DNA of 64,000 bases from Candidatus Gastranaerophilales bacterium HUM_1 (GCA_002103105.1 DAAY01000003.1:248001-312000); one strand, 5' to 3'. Shown: positions 44,855 through 53,643, numbered from the stretch's first letter. A program made the numbers and translations. The notes: generated by a model from the letters alone, not told the origin.

Positions 44855-45013
44855 TTATTTTTTAACAGATGACTCTAAGCGTTTTTTAATTTGTAAAACT
44901 TCGTCTTTTGTTAAATATTTATGGAATTTAGAAAATTCTTCCATAATTTCCCAAGAAGAGTAGTTTCTAGTTTCAACTTTTCTAAGCCAATCGTTAACTT
45001 CTTTTGTAATCAT
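44855..45013 (-). CDS. 52-residue protein of unknown function
   Basis: A short ORF (begins MITKEVNDWLRKVETRNYSS) with a strong ribosome site AGGAGA 6 nt before the ATG. The predicted product is helical, charged and soluble (DWLRKVETR, EEFSKFHKYLTKDEVLQIKKR). It has no membrane segment. It lies just upstream of the DUF2971 gene on the same strand, so the two may be cotranscribed. No family recognised. Confidence 0.7.
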   Translation of the reverse strand: MITKEVNDWLRKVETRNYSSWEIMEEFSKFHKYLTKDEVLQIKKRLESSVKK

Positions 45014-45104
45014 CTTTTCTCCTAATATCTAAAAACACTAAATTTGTTAATAATGATTATACATAAAATAATAAAATAATTTCAATATTTTTAATTTTTG
45101 TAAC

Positions 45105-45134
45105 TAAAAAGCGTTGGATAAATATCCAACGCTT
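45105..45134 (-). terminator. Terminator of dapL
   Basis: The minus-strand stem AAGCGTTGGATA/TATCCAACGCTT (45134-45123 and 45120-45109) with a 2-nt TT loop is followed by TTTAG. It ends the dapL transcript before the small gene. Confidence 0.88.
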
Positions 45135-45162
45135 CTAAAATTTATTATGTTGTAATGGTATA

Positions 45163-46338
45163 TTATTTAAATAATTTATCCATTCTTTCAACTGCTTCTT
45201 TGGTATTTTCTCTGCTTCCGAATGAAGTTAAGCGGAAGTAGCCTTCTCCATTTCTGCCAAATCCAGAGCCTGGAGTTCCCACTACTTGAATGTTTTCTAG
45301 TAAGTAATCAAAAAATTCCCAAGACTTCATGTTGTTAGGGCATTTTAACCAAATATATGGAGAGTGCTGACCTCCAATGTGCCAGATATTATGTTTTTTA
45401 AGTACATCTGAAATAATCTTTGCATTTTCTTTGTAATAATTTAGATTTTCTTGAATTTCTTTTTGCCCAACTTCGCTAAATACCGCTTCTGCTCCTCGTT
45501 GAACAATATATGGAACTCCATTGAATTTGGTTGTTTGACGTCTAAGCCACATTTTGTTTAATAATCCGTTTTCGAGTTCTTTTGGAACAACTGTCCAGCC
45601 ACATCTTGTTCCTGTAAAGCCTGCCATTTTTGAGAAGGAACAGAATTCTATTGCACAAGATTTAGCTCCTTCAATTTCAAAAATACTTCTTGGAAGTTCT
45701 TCATCTGTGATGAAACATTCATATGCGGCATCAAAAAGAATTACTGATTTATTTTCTTTTGCATAATCAACCCAAGCCTTTAATTGTTCTTTGTTATAAA
45801 CAGCTCCAGTAGGATTGTTTGGAGAACAAATATAAATTATGTCTGCTTTTATTGATTTATCTGGAAGTGGTAAGAAGTTGTTGTCAGCATTTGCATCAAT
45901 ATAAACAACTTTTCTTCCTGCCATGATATTTGTATCAACATAAACAGGATAAACTGGATCTGGAACAAGAACGGTATTATCAACGGCAAATAGGTCTAAA
46001 ATATTACCTAAATCTGATTTAGCTCCGTCAGAGATAAAAATTTCGTCATTATCAAGATTTACTCCGTGGGTTTCGTAATATTTTTGAAGCTTAGTTTTCA
46101 AAAATTCGTAACCTTGTTCTGGTCCGTAACCATGAAAAGATTCTTTTATTCCCATTTCTTCAGAAGCGTTTTTTAGAGCTTTGACAACTTCTTTACATAG
46201 AGGAAGTGTTACATCACCAATTCCTAATTTGATGATTTTTTTGTCAGGGTATTTTGCAGCGAACTCATTAACTTTTTTTGCAACAGTTGAAAATAGATAA
46301 CTATCTGCAATATTTTGGTAATTTGTATTTGTTTTCAT
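45163..46338 (-). CDS. dapL: LL-diaminopimelate aminotransferase
   Basis: PLP enzyme converting tetrahydrodipicolinate directly to LL-diaminopimelate for lysine and peptidoglycan. IIKLGIGDVTLPLCKEVV, FHGYGPEQGYEFLK, CSPNNPTGAVY, LFDAAYECFI and the PLP-lysine motif FCSFSKMAGFTGTRCGW are the DapL signatures. 391 residues. This one-step route is the one used by cyanobacteria, plants and chlamydiae, which fits the proposed lineage. It has its own terminator. Confidence 0.95.
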   Translation of the reverse strand: MKTNTNYQNIADSYLFSTVAKKVNEFAAKYPDKKIIKLGIGDVTLPLCKEVVKALKNASEEMGIKESFHGYGPEQGYEFLKTKLQKYYETHGVNLDNDEIFISDGAKSDLGNILDLFAVDNTVLVPDPVYPVYVDTNIMAGRKVVYIDANADNNFLPLPDKSIKADIIYICSPNNPTGAVYNKEQLKAWVDYAKENKSVILFDAAYECFITDEELPRSIFEIEGAKSCAIEFCSFSKMAGFTGTRCGWTVVPKELENGLLNKMWLRRQTTKFNGVPYIVQRGAEAVFSEVGQKEIQENLNYYKENAKIISDVLKKHNIWHIGGQHSPYIWLKCPNNMKSWEFFDYLLENIQVVGTPGSGFGRNGEGYFRLTSFGSRENTKEAVERMDKLFK

Positions 46339-46507
46339 AAGTTGATACTCCGTCTTAATATGCTTTTCAAGTGTAATTATATCATGAATTGTTAAATTAT
46401 ATTTACCAAAGTTAATATTTAGTCAAAAAATATTTTTTTTTTTACTTAATTCTGGTATAGTTTATGAAAAGACTATGAAAGTAGTAGAAAATTTAAAAAG
46501 GAATAAG

Positions 46508-47389
46508 ATGGTAAACGCTCTAAATCATACTCAATCAACATCATCAAAAATTAAAGCTAAAAAGATGTATGTTTCAACCCCAATTAATAGAGTTCAAGAA
46601 GTGGAAACCCGATTAAACAAAATCTTCAAAGAAGAATTAGATTCAGAAGGTTCAATTCTTGTAAGCTATAAACCAGAAGTTGTTTCAAAACTAGCAAGAT
46701 TTATTCTTGGTCATGTTAATCGTTCAGCATCAATTGGTATTGCGGGAGAAACAGCGAGCGGTAAATCAACTATTACTTTAGATATAATTGACACAATCAA
46801 ATCTTTTGCTACTGAATTTGAAATAGAAGATGCAATTACCAGAGTTAATACTGACGATTATTATTATGATCGTTCTGAAATGGTAAAAAAAGCTGGTAGT
46901 TTTGCAGAATTTGCAAAAAATTATGACCTTGATGTTCCTCATGCTCTTGAATTGGAACTTATGAGCAAACATATTAAAGAATTATTAGCAGGAAAATCTG
47001 TTTATTTGCCAAAATATGACATGTCAGGTACTGCAAAAAGATATGACAATTATACATTAGCAAATCCTTCCAAAATTGTTATTTCGGAAGGATTGTTTAC
47101 ACTTACAGATAAAATTAAAGATGCTTTTGATTTTAAAATTTATGTAGATGTAAGAAGCCATGTTCAAAAAGAAAGATTTTATGTAAGGGCAAAAGAAAGA
47201 GATTTAGGCGATTCAGCTGATGGAATTTATAAGAATGCATCACAAAAGGCTGAAATTTATATCAGACCTTGTAAGGCAGAGGCAGATATTGTTTTGTCAG
47301 GAGAAGCAGTAAGAGCTAGATATAAAGCCTTTTTGAATAAATTGATTTGTATTGTTCAACAAGAAAATTTCAGAAATAAAGAAATTTAG
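46508..47389 (+). CDS. Uridine kinase / phosphoribulokinase-like P-loop kinase
   Basis: A 293-residue P-loop kinase: Walker A SIGIAGETASGKSTITLDI, then RVNTDDYYYDRSEM, the DVPHALELELM segment, PKYDMSGTAKRYD and IVISEGLFTLTDKI, as in uridine/cytidine kinases. An N-terminal extension of about 75 residues precedes the kinase core. The ATG at 46508 follows AAAAGGA; the ATG at 46475 has a weaker site. TATAGT at 46456-46461 may be the -10 element. The exact nucleoside or sugar substrate is not certain. Confidence 0.82.
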   Translation: MVNALNHTQSTSSKIKAKKMYVSTPINRVQEVETRLNKIFKEELDSEGSILVSYKPEVVSKLARFILGHVNRSASIGIAGETASGKSTITLDIIDTIKSFATEFEIEDAITRVNTDDYYYDRSEMVKKAGSFAEFAKNYDLDVPHALELELMSKHIKELLAGKSVYLPKYDMSGTAKRYDNYTLANPSKIVISEGLFTLTDKIKDAFDFKIYVDVRSHVQKERFYVRAKERDLGDSADGIYKNASQKAEIYIRPCKAEADIVLSGEAVRARYKAFLNKLICIVQQENFRNKEI

Positions 47390-47451
47390 AAATTGTTTTT
47401 TGTTTGGCAATGAGTCACAAATTGTGATATACTTGTGATGAAAAATTTAAT

Positions 47452-47526
47452 GCGGGCATAGTTCAGTGGTAGAATGTCTCCTTCCCAAGGAGAAGATCGC
47501 GAGTTCGAGTCTCGTTGCCCGCTCCA
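47452..47526 (+). tRNA. tRNA-Gly (anticodon CCC)
   Basis: A complete cloverleaf: acceptor GCGGGCA/TGCCCGC, D arm with GTTCAGTGGTAGAA, anticodon stem TCTCC/GGAGA with loop TTCCCAA (anticodon CCC at 47484-47486), T arm with GAGTTCGAGTCTC, discriminator U and an encoded CCA (47524-47526). It reads GGG codons. The terminator follows at once. Confidence 0.93.
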
Positions 47527-47531
47527 TTAAA

Positions 47532-47560
47532 AAAGAGCCGTTAAGGCTCTTTATTTTATT
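47532..47560 (+). terminator. Terminator after tRNA-Gly
   Basis: AAAGAGCC (47532-47539) pairs with GGCTCTTT (47545-47552), loop GTTAA, then ATTTTATT. Confidence 0.85.
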
Positions 47561-47574
47561 CTTACTAAATTTTA

Positions 47575-48192
47575 TTAGCCGTGGCAATGGTGTTCGCCGT
47601 GATGGTGTCCATGACAATGATGATGTTCTCCTCCACAAGCGTTTTCACCCGTTTCAAGAGTGCTATTTAAAAATTGAGAAACAACATCTTCTATTTCTAA
47701 TTCTGGACAACCAGCAACAATTTTTACTCCGTTTTGTGCAAATATTGCCATTGGACGACCTCCCATTCCACCAGCTAAAACTACGTTAGCTCCTTGTGAT
47801 GCAATCCAATTTGCACTTTGACAAGAAATTCCTTCTTCTGGAATTCTTTTTTCAATGTTTAAGATTTCTTTTGTTTCTGGGTTTGCATCTACAAATGTAA
47901 AGTATTCGCAATGGCCGAAATGCCCACATAGTTTTCCTTCCGCTGATGGAATTACAATTTTCATAATTTTATCTCCTTTTAATTTTTCGATATTAGATTG
48001 CAAAATTATTGCACTTTCTAATGCCTCTGTTTCTGTCATATTGTGATTTTGTGCATATTCTTTTAAAATATTCAAAACATCTTCATTAATTCTTCGGTTG
48101 AAAGGGATTTTTCTTCTGCAAGTCTTTTTTCTCCCTGCACATTCTCGCCTTCCTCCCCAACATTTATTTTGGTTGAATTCATCTTCTTTCAT
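47575..48192 (-). CDS. Ribbon-helix-helix-like domain fused to NifX/NifB-type domain, His-rich tail
   Basis: A 205-residue protein in one frame. Residues about 1-75 are Cys/Arg-rich (CWGGRRECAGRKKTCRRK) and then RHH/CopG-like (FNRRINEDVLNILKEYAQNH). From residue 77 a dinitrogenase iron-molybdenum cofactor (NifX/NifB-type) domain begins: MKIVIPSAEGKLCGHFGHCEYFTFVD, with GGMGGRPM later (both seen in parts). The tail has a His/Cys-rich metal-binding run (EHHHCHGHHHG). An excellent internal ribosome site (AAGGAG) precedes ATG 47964, so the second domain could also be made alone. The full-length start ATG 48192 follows TTGAGGC. No nif genes are nearby; metal-cluster handling is inferred. Confidence 0.82.
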   Translation of the reverse strand: MKEDEFNQNKCWGGRRECAGRKKTCRRKIPFNRRINEDVLNILKEYAQNHNMTETEALESAIILQSNIEKLKGDKIMKIVIPSAEGKLCGHFGHCEYFTFVDANPETKEILNIEKRIPEEGISCQSANWIASQGANVVLAGGMGGRPMAIFAQNGVKIVAGCPELEIEDVVSQFLNSTLETGENACGGEHHHCHGHHHGEHHCHG

Positions 48193-48318
48193 GTTTTGCC
48201 TCAAGAAAATCTTAGTATATTATTTTGAAAATGTCAATACATATTCAAGAAGGGCAAAGGATAGTTTTTTAATGTGAGTAGTGATAAAAGTTGTGTGGAA
48301 AAATATAGTGCAGAAAAC

Positions 48319-48360
48319 AACAATGCGAATTCAAATTTGTTTATTGAAATTCGCATTGTT
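48319..48360 (-). terminator. Terminator of the 1035-residue protein gene
   Basis: A 13-bp perfect stem (AACAATGCGAATT 48319-48331 with its complement 48348-48360) lies 24 bp past the stop codon and is followed on the minus strand by GTTTTCT. Confidence 0.75.
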
Positions 48361-48383
48361 AGAGTATCTAAAATTTAATAATA

Positions 48384-51300
48384 TTATTGTGGTTTCCCGA
48401 AAATGATAATAGGGATGTCATTTTCTTGAGCATATTTTCTCAAGAATTTTGGGATTCTTTCATATGGTTTGTCGTAAGCAAATACCCCTTGAATTTTAGG
48501 TCTTGAAACTAACATTTCGTTGTATTGACGTCCGCCAGAACGTTTGCGAGATTCCATTTCTTCAAAAACTTGTTTCAATTTTTCTGCAAACTTTTTGTCA
48601 ACTTTTTCGATGTCAGTTAATGATTTGCAACCTTGAATTTTTTCAAGCAATTTCATATATTCATCGTCGTTAATTTCCATTGCTTTTTTGATTAAATCAG
48701 GGATGTAATTTCTATATCTTGAGCGGTCAGATCTCCAAGCATTTCGTTCTAGTTCATTTGCTTTTCTTTGACCGTGGAATAGGTAATCTGATTTTAAAAG
48801 TTCAATAGATTTTTCGTATCCTGTTCCAAAATCTGAGCAGTAGCCAGCGTGGATGTCGTTGGTGTTTACATCTAGGATGAAACCTTGTTTTCTAAATACT
48901 TTATAACTCTTTGTATCCATATAAGAAGTACTCAATAGTGCTTCTGTATCAATAGTAGAGAAAGTATTGAATTTGGTCATTTGTTGTTCATTATCAAGGG
49001 CGTGAACAAGACCTCGCCAGTTTTCTTTAGTTGTTCCTTGAGCAAATCCATATGCACTCAAATCATTTCCAACGTTATCCATATAGATAACTGTATTTTT
49101 AATCCCATTTGCAGATTTTATTGTTCCTCCTGTAATTTTTGAGGCTTTTGGAATTACTGTTTGTGGTAGTACGATTTGGGTTGTGTGGATTCGTTTAATG
49201 TATCTATCAACAAGATTACTCATTTGTTCCAATGTTTTCTTGTGATGTTCAAAGAATGTGCTATCTTTTTTAACTGCTTTCATATCTGCTTCACAAAGAA
49301 TTTTTGCAAGTTCAAATGTATTTGTATGTCTTGAATCAAATGCAATATCTTGAGCTATTTGTTGAACCATTTCTGGGGTGTTTTTAGGATTATTTAATCT
49401 ATCTAACCAGTTGTGAGATTTGATTAGTTCATAAATTTTTAGTTGTTGCTCTTCTGGAAGGTTCATTTTTTGAATGATATAATACGCATCAAAAGCAGAT
49501 TCCATTGGGTGCGCTAAGTCACGTACCCCTTCTGTTTTTGTAATATCGTGCAATAAAGATGCTATTGATAGAATCTTTTTATCTTCAGTTGAAAGATTTT
49601 GGAATTTAGGATTTGAAACTACTCCTTGTAAAACTTTTAAGGTATGTTTATCAAGGGTGTATGCGTGAGTTTTGTGCTGAGCCTTACCAATCATTGGTCT
49701 AAATTCTGGTAATCCTTGTAAAATGTCGTTCAAATCTTTTTCAAAATCCGCACTTGCATTAGTTACTTTTATAGGGTTCTTTTCAGAAAATTCCACAACT
49801 AATGGTCTGATATTTTCAACAACTTTTCTTGTTTTCATTGAAGCAATTTCAGATAATTTATCGCCATTATTTAGGTTGATTGGATAACCTTTTAAGACTC
49901 CATTTTCAATTTCAAAACCATAATAGTCCATTACTTTTTGTTGTTCTAATGGTTCCAAGTTTTGCATTGCATCTGTAACTTTTGTCACAAATACAGAACG
50001 AGGAATTTTTAGTTCTAATTCAACTTTATTAAAGTCCACACCTTTAATACTGTTGTCTAAGTTGTGTAATCCTTGTTCAAAGAACGCTTTTTGTTGTGCT
50101 GTCAATGGTTTTGTATCAATACCAATTGATTTTGCAAGTTTATTCAACAAGTTGCAATATTCTTTTTGAGTTGTTGGAATTAATGGTCCAAGATTTGAAC
50201 CTCTGTAACCAAAGGAGTTTACATTATTTTTAACAAGTTTTTCCATCAACTTTTTCTTTTCAGCTTGGCTAAGTTCGTTGATGTTATTTTTGCCAACATA
50301 ATCTTCAAATCTCAAGTATGTTAGAACATCATTGCCATTGTCCATTTTTTCAAGTGTTTTTTCTGGGATTGCGTTTATTTTATTAATGGCTTCTGATGGC
50401 TTAAATTCTTCAACAACTTGATTTAATGTATCTAAACTGATGTGTTCTATTGCTTTGTCGTTCAATTTAGAGTATATATTTGTAACTTTTTTAATATCGG
50501 TATTTTTACTTTCTAACAATCGAGAAAGGTTACTAAGATCAACTGAACGCCCAAAGAAATTTACTAGAGAGCCTTCCTTAAGAGCTTTTACTAATACATA
50601 CATATCTTTTGAAGAAAGTTCAGGGTTATATTTTAAGATGCTTAACGAGTCAAGTTTGAAATAAGCTGATGTTCCTTGTTTTGTTTTATAAAGCTCATTG
50701 ACTTTGTCACATAAGGACATAATACGCAATGAATTTTTAGGCTCTTTTTTCAATAGAGGTAAAACATCCCAATTCATAATTTTATTATTATTAATATTAG
50801 CATTGTTTTCCGCAATAAGGTATTTAAACAATGTTTCAATATCTTTTGCTTTTATTTTTGATGTATCAATATCTGTAATGGCTGTTTTGTAGCTTATGTC
50901 ATACTTGTCAAAAGGTCCTTTTGTTCCTTTTGTATAATCAACTGAGAAGTTCGAACCAGTTAAAATTCTAAGAATTTGCTTAAATTCTGGATCTTTTGCA
51001 GCTCTTTCTCCTAATTTTTGACATGCATCTGGGTATGCGTATGGCTCAAGATATTTAGCAATAGAGGCTGCATCTTGAGCATGTTCTGGAATATAGCCGT
51101 AACTAAGTGGTATATTCTTAGTTATATTTGCAATATGTGCATCTAATTCCTTTAGGGTAGGCATTTGTGGCATTAATGGTTTATGGGAGAAAGGTACCAT
51201 TCTAAATCTTCCTCCTTTTTTTACGGCTCTAAGTGTTGCAATGCCTGTTGCAATTAAAGCTGTTGCTACCCCAGCAGCTGCAAGAATCTGTGGCGTTTCA

Positions 51301-51491
51301 AGTTTAAATTTTTTCTTTTTCTTTTTATCTGGATTATCAAGGGTTTTGACATCTCCATTTATCTCAACTGTGTCTGGTTGAACATCTTGTTTTAGAAGAT
51401 TTGTCGCATTGGTTTCATCTTTTTGCTTTTCATTCTCAAGAGGTCTAATATTGGGATTAAAATTTCCAATAGATAAATTTGAATCAGTCAT
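48384..51491 (-). CDS. Large HD-domain protein with N-terminal membrane helix, lineage-specific
   Basis: A 1035-residue protein. The N-terminus has the FNPN-type motif (GNFNPNIRPL), a Lys-rich stretch and one hydrophobic helix (LAAAGVATALIATGIATL, about 90-107). A long central helical region follows (about 110-600) without a known domain. Around residues 640-720 there is an HD-type phosphohydrolase: HAYTLDKHTLKVL, SIASLLHDITKTEG (the HD pair), HPMESAFDAYYI and LIKSHNWL. The last 250 residues hold RYRNYIPDL and a Lys-rich basic segment. Substrate unknown. AGGAAGG precedes the ATG. It has its own terminator. Confidence 0.85.
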   Translation of the reverse strand: MTDSNLSIGNFNPNIRPLENEKQKDETNATNLLKQDVQPDTVEINGDVKTLDNPDKKKKKKFKLETPQILAAAGVATALIATGIATLRAVKKGGRFRMVPFSHKPLMPQMPTLKELDAHIANITKNIPLSYGYIPEHAQDAASIAKYLEPYAYPDACQKLGERAAKDPEFKQILRILTGSNFSVDYTKGTKGPFDKYDISYKTAITDIDTSKIKAKDIETLFKYLIAENNANINNNKIMNWDVLPLLKKEPKNSLRIMSLCDKVNELYKTKQGTSAYFKLDSLSILKYNPELSSKDMYVLVKALKEGSLVNFFGRSVDLSNLSRLLESKNTDIKKVTNIYSKLNDKAIEHISLDTLNQVVEEFKPSEAINKINAIPEKTLEKMDNGNDVLTYLRFEDYVGKNNINELSQAEKKKLMEKLVKNNVNSFGYRGSNLGPLIPTTQKEYCNLLNKLAKSIGIDTKPLTAQQKAFFEQGLHNLDNSIKGVDFNKVELELKIPRSVFVTKVTDAMQNLEPLEQQKVMDYYGFEIENGVLKGYPINLNNGDKLSEIASMKTRKVVENIRPLVVEFSEKNPIKVTNASADFEKDLNDILQGLPEFRPMIGKAQHKTHAYTLDKHTLKVLQGVVSNPKFQNLSTEDKKILSIASLLHDITKTEGVRDLAHPMESAFDAYYIIQKMNLPEEQQLKIYELIKSHNWLDRLNNPKNTPEMVQQIAQDIAFDSRHTNTFELAKILCEADMKAVKKDSTFFEHHKKTLEQMSNLVDRYIKRIHTTQIVLPQTVIPKASKITGGTIKSANGIKNTVIYMDNVGNDLSAYGFAQGTTKENWRGLVHALDNEQQMTKFNTFSTIDTEALLSTSYMDTKSYKVFRKQGFILDVNTNDIHAGYCSDFGTGYEKSIELLKSDYLFHGQRKANELERNAWRSDRSRYRNYIPDLIKKAMEINDDEYMKLLEKIQGCKSLTDIEKVDKKFAEKLKQVFEEMESRKRSGGRQYNEMLVSRPKIQGVFAYDKPYERIPKFLRKYAQENDIPIIIFGKPQ

Positions 51492-51647
51492 AGCCTTCCT
51501 TTATTTTTCTGCCTATGTAGTTATAAACGTATGAGAAAAAATAAAATTGCCATTTTTAATAATAATTTACAATGTAGCAAAATTTATTTTTATGAGTATT
51601 AGAATAGAATGTAAAATAGGTTTAATTAAAAAAAATAAGGAGTTTAT

Positions 51648-52088
51648 ATGAACGTAAATTTCAATCCAAACTATCAATCGCCAAATTTTGGTATGGCAAT
51701 TAAAATCGATCCAAATGCAAAAGCCATTCTTAAAAAGCAAACAGCAGGCCTTTCTGATAGTAGTTTTGTAAAGTTTTGGAATTCTTTTGATGAAGCTGTT
51801 GAAAGACAAGCAGAGAATCCTGTGGATATTATTATTAGAAAATGCAATCATCGCAAAGCTTTAGCAGCTGAAGTTGTTGATAATGGCAGTGAACCTTTAG
51901 AAAATACAGTTTATTCCCAAGGTTTTATTTTCCCTAGCAAAATAAAATTTATAAATAAAGCTGAGAAAAGGGCAGAAACTCTAAATGATTTAAATCAACG
52001 TTTGAGCAAATATACTGAAGCCGTTGAAGATGATTATCTAACGGCGACTGAAAAAGAATCTGCTGGAGGAATGGACATAGAAGCTTAG
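51648..52088 (+). CDS. Lineage-type small protein with N-terminal FNPN motif
   Basis: A 146-residue soluble protein starting MNVNFNPNYQSPNFGMAIKI, with a charged helical body and no signal or membrane segment. AAGGAG precedes the ATG. The N-terminal motif recurs in the HD protein next door and in the aldose epimerase. I recognise no family and assign no function. Its 3' end overlaps the convergent DUF805 gene by 4 bp. Confidence 0.78.
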   Translation: MNVNFNPNYQSPNFGMAIKIDPNAKAILKKQTAGLSDSSFVKFWNSFDEAVERQAENPVDIIIRKCNHRKALAAEVVDNGSEPLENTVYSQGFIFPSKIKFINKAEKRAETLNDLNQRLSKYTEAVEDDYLTATEKESAGGMDIEA

Positions 52089-52474
52089 TCTTCCCTTGAT
52101 GGCAGGCAAACTAGAATTGCTGGTGGCACAACGAATAACAGCACGACTGTCAAGAAAAATAACCAAACAGAATTCCCAATTTTGGGTAAAAGTGGAGAAA
52201 TAATTTCTGCATCAAATCCAAATACGATTGCTAGGATTATTGAAGCCGTGAGGTTGTTCCAGCAATCAAAAATTCTTTTTTTATAGTTGAAAGTAAAAAG
52301 TATTTTCATCATAAATAAAGGAATAATAGGAAGCAAGGCAAGTTTATAATTATTTTTAGCAATTGTAAATAAACCAATGCCAATAAGGATGTATAACGTT
52401 GTTAAAATAATGTAATTTATAATAAAAGTGCTTCTATCAATTCTTCCTTTTGGGTTAAAAATATTATTACTCAT
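52085..52474 (-). CDS. DUF805-family membrane protein
   Basis: A 129-residue protein with the DUF805 N-terminus (FNPKGRIDRSTFIINYIIL), three or four membrane helices (TLYILIGIGLFTIA, LALLPIIPLFMMKILF, ASIILAIVFGF, VWLFFLTVVLLFVVPPAILV) and the RIFDCWNN signature. Function of the family is not settled. ATG 52474 follows AAGGAGA; the frame extends to 52525 without such a site. Confidence 0.85.
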   Translation of the reverse strand: MSNNIFNPKGRIDRSTFIINYIILTTLYILIGIGLFTIAKNNYKLALLPIIPLFMMKILFTFNYKKRIFDCWNNLTASIILAIVFGFDAEIISPLLPKIGNSVWLFFLTVVLLFVVPPAILVCLPSRED

Positions 52475-52530
52475 AAAATCTCCTTGTGAATTGATTATAG
52501 CACTTTTTAAATTTTTAACAAACATGTAAA

Positions 52531-52563
52531 AATAAAAGGTCGAACCTTTTGGCTCGACCTTTT
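52531..52563 (-). terminator. Terminator of the DUF2582 gene
   Basis: The stem AAAAGGTCGA/TCGACCTTTT (52534-52543 and 52554-52563) is followed on the minus strand by ATTTTTAC. It ends the 52584-52811 gene. Confidence 0.85.
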
Positions 52564-52583
52564 GAATTTTGTTTTCAATTAAA

Positions 52584-52811
52584 TTAAACTAATTTAACTG
52601 TAACTGATTTTGGTTTTTGAGTATAAGAGATTTTGTCTTCTCTTGATAACCAACCTAAACCCATGTAAGTAAAGTTATCATCCAAATCCATATCTTTTCT
52701 TAATTTGTTGATTGTAACTTCACCTTTGTCAGATAGGTAATTGTAAATTTTACCTGCTGATTCAATAATTTGAGTTTGCATTTCTTTTTGTTCTTTTCTG
52801 CTTGTAAACAT
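52584..52811 (-). CDS. DUF2582-family winged-helix protein
   Basis: A 75-residue winged helix-turn-helix protein: IIESAGKIYNYLSDKGEVTINKLRKDM followed by FTYMGLGWLSREDKISY, typical of the DUF2582 group seen mainly in Bacteroidetes and other anaerobes. It probably binds DNA, but no target is known. ATG 52811 follows AAAGGAGG; the in-frame ATG at 52835 would place that site inside the gene. Confidence 0.85.
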   Translation of the reverse strand: MFTSRKEQKEMQTQIIESAGKIYNYLSDKGEVTINKLRKDMDLDDNFTYMGLGWLSREDKISYTQKPKSVTVKLV

Positions 52812-53205
52812 TTTAAAAACCTCCTTTAAAATCATAATTTTATACTACTACTTTTTTTTAATTAATGGAATATGTATTTTTATAAAAGTTTAAAACTCTT
52901 GTTAAATCAACTGTTTTGAGGCTTAACATTTCTAAACTTTTCTTTATTATATCGAATAATTTGAAAAAGTTTTCATTAAAATAATGTATTTTTTGACAAA
53001 AATTACTCCATTTTATGTATTGATTGTGAAAAAATACCAAATTTTAAGAAAATATGAAAATTTTTTGACATTAATTTCTTAAAAATAAAAATTGAAATAC
53101 TGATATAGTATGTATTAGTGGCATATCTTGAGGATATAATTTTGACAAAATTTTAAGAATGAAAAATTTTAAATTAAACAATCAAAAGATTGATTTTCGG
53201 CTTAT
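52812..53205. other. AT-rich intergenic region without a confident gene
   Basis: About 390 bp that are almost entirely A/T. A minus-strand frame at 52858-52929 could encode MLSLKTVDLTRVLNFYKNTYSI, downstream of a TATAAT, and might be a leader of the DUF2582 gene, but it has no ribosome site. Promoter-like hexamers are expected by chance at this composition. I see no RNA structure of note. Confidence 0.5.
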
Positions 53206-53643
53206 TTAATATTCTCTTTTCAGGGTAACAATATCTGAATTTACGTTTTCAATTTGTTCTCTCAAGTTCGCTATATCCTTGTCTATGTCGGCCTTTTCAT
53301 AGTATTCACTTTTGAAAATCTCTTTTTGATTATTGTCTTTCAAAATAAAAGTTAAAAGATAAAAAGAATATCCTTTTGCATATTTATTACCTTTAACTTT
53401 TTGTTTTAAAAATCCAACGGTTGCGATATCAGAATATTTTACCAAATTTTTGGTTGATTTAACATTTAAAAGATTTATTTTTTCTACGGTACAAATATCT
53501 TTGGATTTTGAACAGGTAAGGGTTTCATTTTTGTAGTTGGTAAGTAATCCAGTGATGATGGCAAGAATTGCTAACCCTCCCAAAAGTAAGAAAAGGATTG
53601 AATGTTCGCCTTTTTTATCTTGTTCAAGTGTAATTTTGTCCAT
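53206..53643 (-). CDS. Small membrane-anchored protein, unknown
   Basis: A 145-residue protein with one membrane helix near the N-terminus (SILFLLLGGLAILAIITGLL, about 15-34), then a beta-rich segment (TCSKSKDICTVEKINLLNVKST) with two cysteines, and a C-terminal coiled helix (DIDKDIANLREQIENVNSD). GAAGGT precedes the ATG. The middle recalls PH-like membrane domains, but that is only an impression. No family recognised. Confidence 0.72.
   Translation of the reverse strand: MDKITLEQDKKGEHSILFLLLGGLAILAIITGLLTNYKNETLTCSKSKDICTVEKINLLNVKSTKNLVKYSDIATVGFLKQKVKGNKYAKGYSFYLLTFILKDNNQKEIFKSEYYEKADIDKDIANLREQIENVNSDIVTLKREY

Noticed and set aside
47447..47638. ORFs overlapping the tRNA-Gly gene on either strand
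   Set aside because: They run through a well-formed tRNA and its terminator; spurious.
52858..53040. 60-residue minus-strand ORF
   Set aside because: No ribosome site, extremely AT-rich and no sign of coding bias; only its last 23 codons could be a leader, which I cannot support.
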